From positions 1 through 30,427 of the forward strand of contig JBMHCX010000003.1 in assembly GCA_049889695.1 (NCBI GenBank): DNA of 30,427 nucleotides, read 5' to 3'. Position numbers and translations under genes: made by a program. The notes below the pieces were generated by a model that was not told the DNA's origin, made no database searches, and saw only the letters and a program-made list of their open reading frames with translations. Below are positions 24,622-30,427 of the stretch, piece by piece; position 1 is the first letter of the stretch, and each line of letters opens with the position of its first letter. The stretch comes from WTJH01 sp049889695. Lineage in GTDB: Bacteria; Bacteroidota; Bacteroidia; Flavobacteriales; Flavobacteriaceae.

Positions 24622-27600
24622 TTAAAATCCAAGTTTAAGGTTAATACCAAAGCTTCTGGTCGACGGGATGGATGTACTTTCAAATCCATTCACAAAAATT
24701 CCATTTCTGATGGAATAGGTTTCAGGGTCGATTGTCGGGACTTTCGTAAATAATAGGAGGTTACGACCAATTACCGATACGGTAGCGTATTTAAAGCCAA
24801 GCGATGAGGCTAATTTATCGGTCAAGTCATAACTGAAGCTCAGTTCTCTGAGTTTAAAATAGGTTGCATCGTAGGTGGCGGCTTCGATATTATCTCGGTT
24901 AAAACCGTTGCCGTAATAATTATAGAAATACCCGGTATAGGCCGCTCCCCCCGGGGGTACCGCTACGGTGTTTTCTACAAGATCCCCATTGGCATCGTAC
25001 ATCCAACCCGGTCCTACAACGCCGGCGCCTGAACCTGCTTCAGCAGTATAAACAGGATCTCCACTGGAATCATAAGCAACCGAGTAAACAGTTCTGCCTT
25101 CCATTGTAGAGAGGTCTAAGTTAGGATCATCTTCATTGGTAATCGCTCCTCCGGTAGCATACAGCGCATGCGACCTTGAGTAGATTTTACCGCCCACCTG
25201 TCCGTCGAACAAGAATGACAATTTAAAATCTTTATACGAAAACTCATTGTACCAGCCGAGTCTAAAGTCGGGCTGATAGCTACCAGCGGAAACTTTGTCA
25301 TCGGTGAGTAATGGGAGTCCGTTTTCGTGAATGATACGCCCATCTGGACCTCGCTGAAATCCTAAGCCGTATAACTGTCCTAATAACTTTCCCTTTTCAG
25401 CAACGAGTTCTAAGTCAGATCCTCCTTCATCGCCGGGGAATACATCGGCTATGATGGAGTATCGGCCGCTTGAAATAACATCTGGCAGCTCTTCTACGAT
25501 GGCTCGGTTTCTTCCAAAGTTGATGGTGGAAGAAGCTTTAAAGTCGTCTGTGTTTAGGTAGTTTATATTTAAGGAAGCTTCAATCCCAGTATTGCTAATT
25601 TCACCACCATTGGTCAAGGTGAAATCATATCCACTTGTTATAGCAATGGGTAAAGAAATGATCTGGTCGAAGCTGTTCATTTTGTAGAAGGTCAAATCGA
25701 GCCCTAGGATGTTGTCGAACGCTTTAATGTCGAATCCAATTTCTGAGGCGGTCGTTCGCTCGTTCTTGAGGTTTGGATCGGAAATAGTTCTGTTGGTCGT
25801 ATAGGCAGGATTGTTTCCAAAGGCTGCTTGTGGGGTAAAGGTATTCCCAAAGGAATAGGCTGGGGCACCGTTTCCTACTTCCGCATATGAAGTTCTTATT
25901 TTAAAGAAGTTTATTTTGCTCGGCAGATCAACAATTTCATGCAAGAGAATACTAGATGAAGCTGAAGGATAACCAAAGCTAAAATTAGACTGATCTTTTC
26001 CGACGAGCGGATTAACCAAAGAACTTGTCCAGTCGTTTCGATAGGTAAAGTCTAAATAGACCTTGTTTTTGTAGTCCAAGCTCAACAGGCCAAAGACACT
26101 ATTGATTTTTGCGTTTGTTTTTTGGGATTCTACCAGTACGCCAGAGCGTGAATTTGTGAGTGTATAGATCGAAGGGCCAGTACCAAATATCTGCAATTCA
26201 GGGTTGTTGGCAATCCCAAAATTGGCGATTTGCGACATTAGGTTGGTTCCTAGTTTAGCTTCAACATCGATAATATTGTCTTCTTCGGGAGAAAAGTCCA
26301 CATTCAACAACAGTTCAGCATTACTTTCTCTAAAGGAGATCTCATCTTCGCGATAGCTACCGTTTAAGACAGCTTTTGTAGAGGGAGCTCTGCGGTATTG
26401 CCGTTGTTCATCTACATAGTCTACCCCATACCGAAAGCGGACATTGGCATATGCATTGAGGCTATAATCCATTTGAATGGAGGTGATGAACCGATTGCTT
26501 TGGAAGGCATTGGTGTTTTCGTAGGCCAAAAACCATGGGTTGTTAACCCATTCATTTTCTACATAGCGTTGTTGAATCCCTTCCTGTCCGGGTTGCCAAT
26601 AATCTCTGAGGTCTCCAATATCTACCTGTCGTGGGAACCACAACCAGCCATACATCACCGAGGAAGATTCGTCGTAGCCCGTATTGGGGATATTATCCGA
26701 GGTAGAGCGGACAAACATGGAGTTGACAGTGACGTTTAGTTTGTCATCGAACAACGATTTTCCAAAAGAGGTATTGAACGTATTGCGTTCTAGATCAGTA
26801 TTTGGGATCAGCCCATTATTGACCAAATAGGTGTAAGAGAAACGTCCGAAGGAATCTTCGTTACTTGTGCTTACCGCGACATTGGTCGTATTGGTAAAGG
26901 TAGTTTCGTAAAAATCTCGAACATTGTTAGGGGAGGGTGTAAAGGGAACAGCCTGGCCGTTAGAATTAAATTGTTTGATGAGCTGGCCGTTCATTCTTGG
27001 CCCCCAGTTTTCTCCGTAAGCATCCCGTTGGTTGGCCTCGCCAGTCGACCAAAGACCATCGACATAGCTGTACTGACCATGTCCCCCTGAACCAAAGGTA
27101 TTTTGATAGTTGGGAAGCTTTAAGGGCGTCCCAAACTGAAAGTTGGTATTTAAATCAATCCGAAAACCAGGTTCAGCAAGTTTTCCTGTTTTTGTTTCAA
27201 CTAAGATCACTCCGTTCGCTGCTCGGGAACCATAAAGGGCAGAGGCTGCAGGACCTTTTAAGATACTTATGGCGGCAATATCGTCTGTGTTGATGATTTG
27301 TGCTGCATTACCAAAATCAATAGAGGAAGATCCATTTAGGCCGTCGTCGAAGGAATAAAGATCGTTTGTAATCGGCATTCCGTTAACGACAAATAAAGGT
27401 TGGTTATTTCCCATGAGGGAAGTCGCCCCACGGATGGTAATATTGGCAGAGGCGGATGGACCAGCGGAAGAGCCGGTGATGTTAACACCTGCCACTTTCC
27501 CTGAAAGGGCATTAATGATGTTTGTCGCTTTTACCTCAGCTACTTCTTCTCCTGAAAGACCTTGGACGGAATACCCTATGGCTTTTTCAGCCCGTCGTAT

Positions 27601-27924
27601 TCCCAATGCCGTGATCACAACTTCATCCAAAGCGTTGGATTGCTGCATTTGAATGGTGAGCTCTTGGCCGGGGTTGGCTAGAACGGTTTGTGTCTCATAG
27701 CCCACATAGCTAATGGTAAGGCTAACAGAAGAGGTTGTTTCTATAAAAAACAATCCATCAAAATCTGTTGTCACTCCCGTATTGGTTTCAGCAATAACGA
27801 TAGAAGCTCCCGGTAAAGGAGTTCCCTGTTCATCGATAACCGTTCCAGATACCGAAGTTTGTGCGCTAATAAAGTTGGAGATAATTATAGTAAGTAAGCC
27901 TACTACAGTCTTGTAGATCTGCAT
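24622..27924 (-). CDS. SusC/RagA TonB-linked outer-membrane transporter
   Basis: This 1100-residue outer-membrane channel is paired with SusD. The signal peptide is 1-21, with cleavage near SAQ. Then come a carboxypeptidase-like beta-sandwich (about 24-95, SGTVIDEQGTPLPGASIVI), the LDEVVITALG segment (99-108) and the plug domain with INALSGKVAGVNIT, NITIRGATSL, PLFVVNGMPI and LKGPAASALYGSRAANGVI. The long barrel ends RSFGINLKLGF. This is the full set for the SusC/RagA family at normal length. I chose ATG 27924. The longer frame starts at TTG 27942, which lies within a perfect TATATTTG -7 box and would add six residues before the signal peptide. The gene is preceded by the MarR gene on the same strand with a 49-base spacer that carries this promoter. 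Confidence 0.95.
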   Translation of the reverse strand: MQIYKTVVGLLTIIISNFISAQTSVSGTVIDEQGTPLPGASIVIAETNTGVTTDFDGLFFIETTSSVSLTISYVGYETQTVLANPGQELTIQMQQSNALDEVVITALGIRRAEKAIGYSVQGLSGEEVAEVKATNIINALSGKVAGVNITGSSAGPSASANITIRGATSLMGNNQPLFVVNGMPITNDLYSFDDGLNGSSSIDFGNAAQIINTDDIAAISILKGPAASALYGSRAANGVILVETKTGKLAEPGFRIDLNTNFQFGTPLKLPNYQNTFGSGGHGQYSYVDGLWSTGEANQRDAYGENWGPRMNGQLIKQFNSNGQAVPFTPSPNNVRDFYETTFTNTTNVAVSTSNEDSFGRFSYTYLVNNGLIPNTDLERNTFNTSFGKSLFDDKLNVTVNSMFVRSTSDNIPNTGYDESSSVMYGWLWFPRQVDIGDLRDYWQPGQEGIQQRYVENEWVNNPWFLAYENTNAFQSNRFITSIQMDYSLNAYANVRFRYGVDYVDEQRQYRRAPSTKAVLNGSYREDEISFRESNAELLLNVDFSPEEDNIIDVEAKLGTNLMSQIANFGIANNPELQIFGTGPSIYTLTNSRSGVLVESQKTNAKINSVFGLLSLDYKNKVYLDFTYRNDWTSSLVNPLVGKDQSNFSFGYPSASSSILLHEIVDLPSKINFFKIRTSYAEVGNGAPAYSFGNTFTPQAAFGNNPAYTTNRTISDPNLKNERTTASEIGFDIKAFDNILGLDLTFYKMNSFDQIISLPIAITSGYDFTLTNGGEISNTGIEASLNINYLNTDDFKASSTINFGRNRAIVEELPDVISSGRYSIIADVFPGDEGGSDLELVAEKGKLLGQLYGLGFQRGPDGRIIHENGLPLLTDDKVSAGSYQPDFRLGWYNEFSYKDFKLSFLFDGQVGGKIYSRSHALYATGGAITNEDDPNLDLSTMEGRTVYSVAYDSSGDPVYTAEAGSGAGVVGPGWMYDANGDLVENTVAVPPGGAAYTGYFYNYYGNGFNRDNIEAATYDATYFKLRELSFSYDLTDKLASSLGFKYATVSVIGRNLLLFTKVPTIDPETYSIRNGIFVNGFESTSIPSTRSFGINLKLGF

Positions 27925-27939
27925 AAAAAATATTTTGTG

Positions 27940-27947
27940 CAAATATA
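27940..27947 (-). promoter_or_regulatory. -7 element (TATATTTG) of the SusC-SusD-BCCT operon
   Basis: Perfect match to TAnnTTTG on the minus strand, 15 bases before the SusC ATG at 27924. The -33 region is poor: TTTC at 27966-27969 lies 18 bases upstream. A weak -33 with a perfect -7 is compatible with a regulated promoter. The operon can thus be transcribed separately from the MarR gene. Confidence 0.55.
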
Positions 27948-27960
27948 CAAAATGTATTTT
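27942..27960. promoter_or_regulatory. Imperfect palindrome overlapping the SusC promoter, candidate MarR operator
   Basis: AATATAC-AAAA-TGTATTTT contains ATAC-N5-GTAT extended outward by AA/TT with one mismatch, giving a 19-base imperfect palindrome. It overlaps the -7 box at 27940-27947. MarR proteins typically bind palindromes of this size on top of promoters, and a MarR gene is immediately upstream. Confidence 0.35.
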
Positions 27961-27973
27961 CAGCAGAAACTAA

Positions 27974-28471
27974 TCAGCTCTGTTTGGTGTTTTCGATAGT
28001 CACTTGCCCAGTAATAATAGGCGATGCATCGACTTCTTGGATATTAAATAGATCGATTAAAGTTTCTAGTGAATTAATTATTCTTGAAAATTCGTCTTCA
28101 TCAATGACTTCAAGGTTTTTAGAAATACGTTCGTGTAGGGATTCGTTCGATTGAATCAATACTTCATTTCCTTTGGAGGTAAGAATAATGGGGGTAGAAC
28201 GTTTGTCTTTTGGGTCGGGGAGTCGCGCAATTAAGCCTTTCTGTTCTAATCGCGAGACGATGCCGGTCACCGTACTGGCATTTAAAGACAAAAAGCCTTT
28301 AATCTCTTTCATAGTAGACTTGTAATCGTCGCAATCTTGGAGGTATTTTAAGGTCAGCAGTTGGGGAATACTGATATCTAGCTCTTTCTGCACACGCTTC
28401 GATTCGAGGTTAATTGCCCGAACAATTTTACGAATCCCCGTCATTAATTTGGCGTATTTCTGTGAGGTCAT
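27974..28471 (-). CDS. MarR family transcriptional regulator
   Basis: This 165-residue winged-helix regulator is complete. The dimerising N-terminal helices come first, then the HTH with recognition helix NASTVTGIVSRLEQKGL (about 64-80) and the beta wing DPKDKRSTPIILTSKG (86-101). The wing has the D-x-R and L-T residues usual for MarR proteins. Long C-terminal helices complete the dimer interface. The acidic, polar tail after about residue 145 is somewhat longer than usual. It lies 49 bases before SusC on the same strand and is the natural candidate to control the SusC-SusD-BCCT operon, probably by repression relieved by a small ligand. MarR-type control of BCCT genes is known from CosR in Vibrio, but the two proteins need not be orthologous. 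Confidence 0.93.
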   Translation of the reverse strand: MTSQKYAKLMTGIRKIVRAINLESKRVQKELDISIPQLLTLKYLQDCDDYKSTMKEIKGFLSLNASTVTGIVSRLEQKGLIARLPDPKDKRSTPIILTSKGNEVLIQSNESLHERISKNLEVIDEDEFSRIINSLETLIDLFNIQEVDASPIITGQVTIENTKQS

Positions 28472-28534
28472 TAGCGAAGGGTTTGAGGGTAAAGATATAA
28501 AGTCTATCGCTTTCTGTACTTTAGGGACAACGAT

Positions 28535-28548
28535 TGTTACTACTAACA
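28535..28548. promoter_or_regulatory. Short inverted repeat upstream of the MarR gene
   Basis: TGTTA-CTAC-TAACA, two perfect 5-base arms, lies 63 bases before the MarR start codon in a 187-base spacer. It could be an autoregulatory site; its sequence does not match the palindrome at the SusC promoter, which weakens that reading. Confidence 0.2.
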
Positions 28549-28658
28549 GACGAAGAAACAGTGAACAATGTTAGTCATTTCAGAGAGTTGCCGACCCTTT
28601 TAAATCTCCAATTGAAGTGAAGTGTCGTTCCCTCAACTGAAAAGCGAAAGGATTATTT

Positions 28659-28853
28659 ATGCTGAAAACAGAAGATTTTAATACCGTTGAAATAAGCTCC
28701 GCCACGGATTTGAGAACGTGGATGTCCACAAATTACGACCGGGCGCGGGGGGTATGGTTAGTGACCTATAAAAAAAGGGAAGGGGATAAATATGTCTCGC
28801 GGGAGTTAAGCAGGGGTCGTGTTGCGGTTTTAATCGCCCCCCCCATGGTTTAG
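28659..28853 (+). pseudogene. Decayed N-terminal fragment of a YdeI/OmpD-associated family gene
   Basis: The 64-residue frame begins like a YdeI-family protein: residues 12-40 (SSATDLRTWMSTNYD, then GVWLVTYKKREG) match the usual opening up to the W-L-x-x-x-KK segment. The family then continues with an S-Y-x-E-x-V-E-E-A-L-C-F-G-W-I-D block. Here the frame goes off into VSRELSRGRVAVLIAPPMV and stops. In the next frame the same DNA reads V-L-R-F and then a stop, as if the E-A-L-R-F-G-W-I-D block had been frameshifted and mutated. Some 100 further residues of the family are missing. I therefore read it as a relic with at least one frameshift and a large deletion. Confidence 0.6.
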
Positions 28854-28871
28854 GATTGTTGCAAATCTAAT

Positions 28872-29570
28872 TTATTTGGAAACCTTAAAAGTAGCCTTGT
28901 CTGCATGAAAAGATACGGAATCCAGATGGCCCATGATACTTCGGTCGTCAGAGATAAAGTGTGCGTGAAAGTAACTGTCGTGATGGGTGAAAATGGCTTT
29001 GTGTTTACGCGAGAAGAATCCCACTATACTACCGCTTAAGTTCTGATAATGGTACTGCGTCAGCCCCTTATGTGCTTCATCGGGCGAAGAAACAGTACTG
29101 CCCTCGGGTAGATTAACGCTATGTAGGGTTAAATCCTGAAAAACACCAGCAATGCTCACCAATAATGGTTTCTCATAATCAAGGTAGAGGGAGTCGATTA
29201 GTTGCTCCGTTGATCGAAGAGAAAGTTCCCTGGTTGGAATAGATATTTCTGTTAAGTCACTGTCTTTTGAATAAACAAAAAAGGGGGCTTTTATAGAATT
29301 TACCTGAGTCACTCGGTGGGCATTGCTATCGATGACTTTAGAAATGAATGTTTGCCCTTCAAACAATAGAACCTCACCCTTTAAATATTCAATGGGACCT
29401 AATCCATACGCAGTGGGATAGTTTAATGAGTCGGTTGAAATGTTCCCCGCTAAAGCGCCTTTCCACATCACATCGCGCATTTGGCCTACGACTTTTATGG
29501 ATGAGGCTGGTTCTGGATCGTTACAAGAAATGAACATCACAGAGAATGAAATCAATAGGAATATTCTCAT
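28872..29570 (-). CDS. Acetolactate decarboxylase-like lipoprotein (BudA family, divergent)
   Basis: This 232-residue protein is homologous to alpha-acetolactate decarboxylase, which makes acetoin from acetolactate. The zinc site is intact: His202 and His204 in YFHAHFISDDR and His215 in MGHLDS, with the +2/+11 spacing of the Bacillus enzyme. Glu66 in EYLKGEVLLFEG fits a catalytic Glu. Two things differ. The usual T-R-S-V segment, whose Arg is catalytic, reads LHSV here with His150. The protein also ends 17 residues after the last zinc His, so the C-terminal segment with a second catalytic Glu appears missing. The signal MRIFLLISFSVMFISC places a lipidated Cys16, so it is envelope-bound and away from cytosolic acetolactate. 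It may be inactive on acetolactate or have another substrate. No als/bud genes are nearby. Confidence 0.8.
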   Translation of the reverse strand: MRIFLLISFSVMFISCNDPEPASSIKVVGQMRDVMWKGALAGNISTDSLNYPTAYGLGPIEYLKGEVLLFEGQTFISKVIDSNAHRVTQVNSIKAPFFVYSKDSDLTEISIPTRELSLRSTEQLIDSLYLDYEKPLLVSIAGVFQDLTLHSVNLPEGSTVSSPDEAHKGLTQYHYQNLSGSIVGFFSRKHKAIFTHHDSYFHAHFISDDRSIMGHLDSVSFHADKATFKVSK

Positions 29571-29883
29571 AGATCAAAAATAAAAAACCGCTACCTATTA
29601 CAGTATAACGGATTTACTTTTATACGATGCTCCCCTTGAAGTGGAACCAAGGACCCTTTTATACTCCTTGACACCAGTTGTATTTTCTTCTCCAAACCCT
29701 TAATGTTTATGGATCGTCTATAGAAAATAGGCATTTTGATGACGCTTCAAAAAATTGGGAACATTTATCGGGAACAACAAAGAAAAAACCCCGCACATAT
29801 TGTGCAGGGTTTTAGTGTTTAATTATGTGTAGCATAGCGGCTACGGCTTGCTCCCCCTATTATTCAAAGTTGCAGCAAAAACC
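29571..29883. other. Spacer between the AraC-type and acetolactate decarboxylase-like genes
   Basis: These 313 bases hold no credible coding frame. They contain the terminator at 29785-29813 and, towards 29571, the leader of the lipoprotein gene. No other structure was recognised. Confidence 0.5.
29785..29813 (-). terminator. Rho-independent terminator after the AraC-type gene
   Basis: AAAACCC-C-GCACA / TGTGC-A-GGGTTTT forms a 12-base-pair stem with one C-A mismatch and a 3-base TAT loop. On the minus strand it is followed by a T-rich run (TTTTTTCTTT counting the end of the stem). It lies 71 bases after the stop codon of the AraC-type gene. Confidence 0.8.
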
Positions 29884-30427
29884 TCAATTTAATGAGCGAA
29901 ACTCTAAAGGACTTAGACCCATTTTGCTTTTAAATAAACGACTAAAACTTTGTGCATATTCAAACCCTAAGTCGAAGGCTATTTCACTAATTGATTGATC
30001 TGAACTTAGTAAAATGCTCTTTGCTTTTTGAATCACGTAATCATGAACATGCTCCTTAATGCCCTTTCCTGTTTCTTTCTTTAATAAATCACTTAAGTAA
30101 TTGGGGGACATATTGATTTGTGAACCAAAATAGGATAAGGATGGAAGTCCGTCAATTAATTGAGCGTTGGACTTGTAGTAATCCTTTAAAACTTGTTCAA
30201 ATTTGGACACAAAATCACTATTAAGATTCGTGCGTGTATAAAATTGTCGATCATAGTACCTAAAACAATAGTTAAGCAACAACTCTAAATTTGAAATTAT
30301 TAGGTTTTGGCTATGAGAGTCTATGTTTTGTTTACACTCCGAGTTAATTTGATTTACGATTCCTAAAATCACCCCTGATTCTTTATCAGACATATGAAGC
30401 GCTTCATTTACCTCATAAGAGAAGTAT
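29884..30427 (-). CDS. AraC family transcriptional regulator, C-terminal part (cut by right edge)
   Basis: The frame stays open to the right edge: upstream of the ATG at 30393 it reads YFSYEVNEALH without a stop, so that ATG is internal and the gene begins outside the window. The visible 181 residues hold the end of the ligand-binding or linker region (NLELLLNYCFRYYDRQFYTR) and a complete AraC DNA-binding domain with two HTH units. The first is around SLSYFGSQINMSPNYLSDLL; the second is SISEIAFDLGFEYAQSFSRL, followed by FKSKMGLSPLEFRSLN. The YEVNEALH and YYDRQF segments are typical of flavobacterial AraC proteins with an N-terminal cupin domain. Target genes are unknown. A strong terminator follows. 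Confidence 0.93.
   Translation of the reverse strand, partial: YFSYEVNEALHMSDKESGVILGIVNQINSECKQNIDSHSQNLIISNLELLLNYCFRYYDRQFYTRTNLNSDFVSKFEQVLKDYYKSNAQLIDGLPSLSYFGSQINMSPNYLSDLLKKETGKGIKEHVHDYVIQKAKSILLSSDQSISEIAFDLGFEYAQSFSRLFKSKMGLSPLEFRSLN

Noticed and set aside
26398..26739. 113-residue frame on the plus strand inside SusC.
   Set aside because: It lies wholly within the conserved SusC gene on the other strand and has no recognisable domain; it is a shadow frame, like others inside the large genes.
21625..27924. Treating the SusCD pair as the uptake part of the GH16/GH81 laminarin island.
   Set aside because: The pair is 16 kb away, separated by many unrelated genes on both strands, and is fused by 3-base gaps to a BCCT carrier with its own MarR regulator and no CAZymes.
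27925..27942. TTG start extending SusC by six residues.
   Set aside because: The TTG is part of the TATATTTG promoter box, and the ATG at 27924 gives a clean signal peptide.
30391..30393. ATG at 30393 as the true start of the AraC-type gene.
   Set aside because: The frame is open upstream to the window edge and encodes YEVNEALH, typical of longer AraC proteins, so the ATG is internal.
1..30427. CRISPR arrays, tRNA or rRNA genes, insertion sequences, prophage and attachment sites.
   Set aside because: Looked for on both strands; no regularly spaced repeats, transposase or integrase frames, or RNA-gene signatures were seen.

Overview
The window looks like the chromosome of a marine member of the Bacteroidota, most likely family Flavobacteriaceae. 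The reasons are a type IX secretion C-terminal sorting domain on a very large beta-glucanase, a SusC/SusD pair, a GLPGLI-family protein beside its TonB-linked receptor, many short-signal lipoproteins, AT-rich spacers, and -7 promoter boxes of the TAnnTTTG kind typical of this phylum. No rRNA, tRNA, CRISPR array, insertion sequence or phage gene was seen. Both edge genes are cut by the window.

Left part (1-7352, minus strand) is a laminarin / beta-1,3-glucan island: a GH16 laminarinase lipoprotein, a 1655-residue multidomain GH81 endo-beta-1,3-glucanase, and the start of another secreted protein that runs off the left edge. The GH16 gene and the cut gene share an identical 12-base box just upstream, so they may be co-regulated. 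No SusCD pair for this island lies inside the window.

Middle (7510-20457) is mixed housekeeping and accessory content. It holds a secreted VPS10/BNR beta-propeller gene broken by a one-base frameshift, and a GLPGLI protein paired with a TonB-linked receptor. It also holds a single-domain globin paired with a membrane-anchored pentapeptide-repeat protein, an XRE-regulator/membrane-protein pair, CutC, a Tat-exported glycosylasparaginase-like enzyme, a DUF1643 protein, an M28 peptidase lipoprotein and an unrecognised conserved-looking protein.

Right part (20565-28471, minus strand) is the most unusual region: a MarR regulator, then SusC, SusD and a BCCT-family transporter with only 3 bases between SusC and SusD and between SusD and BCCT, followed by a secreted esterase. 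SusCD pairs normally feed glycan or peptide uptake, whereas BCCT carriers move trimethylammonium or dimethylsulfonium compounds (choline, betaine, carnitine, DMSP). The BCCT aromatic cage is largely conserved. I infer a dedicated two-membrane uptake route for a choline-, betaine- or DMSP-type nutrient, or a conjugate of one, controlled by the MarR protein.

The far right holds a decayed YdeI-family gene, a lipoprotein version of acetolactate decarboxylase lacking two expected active-site elements, a clear terminator, and the C-terminal part of an AraC-type regulator that continues past the edge.
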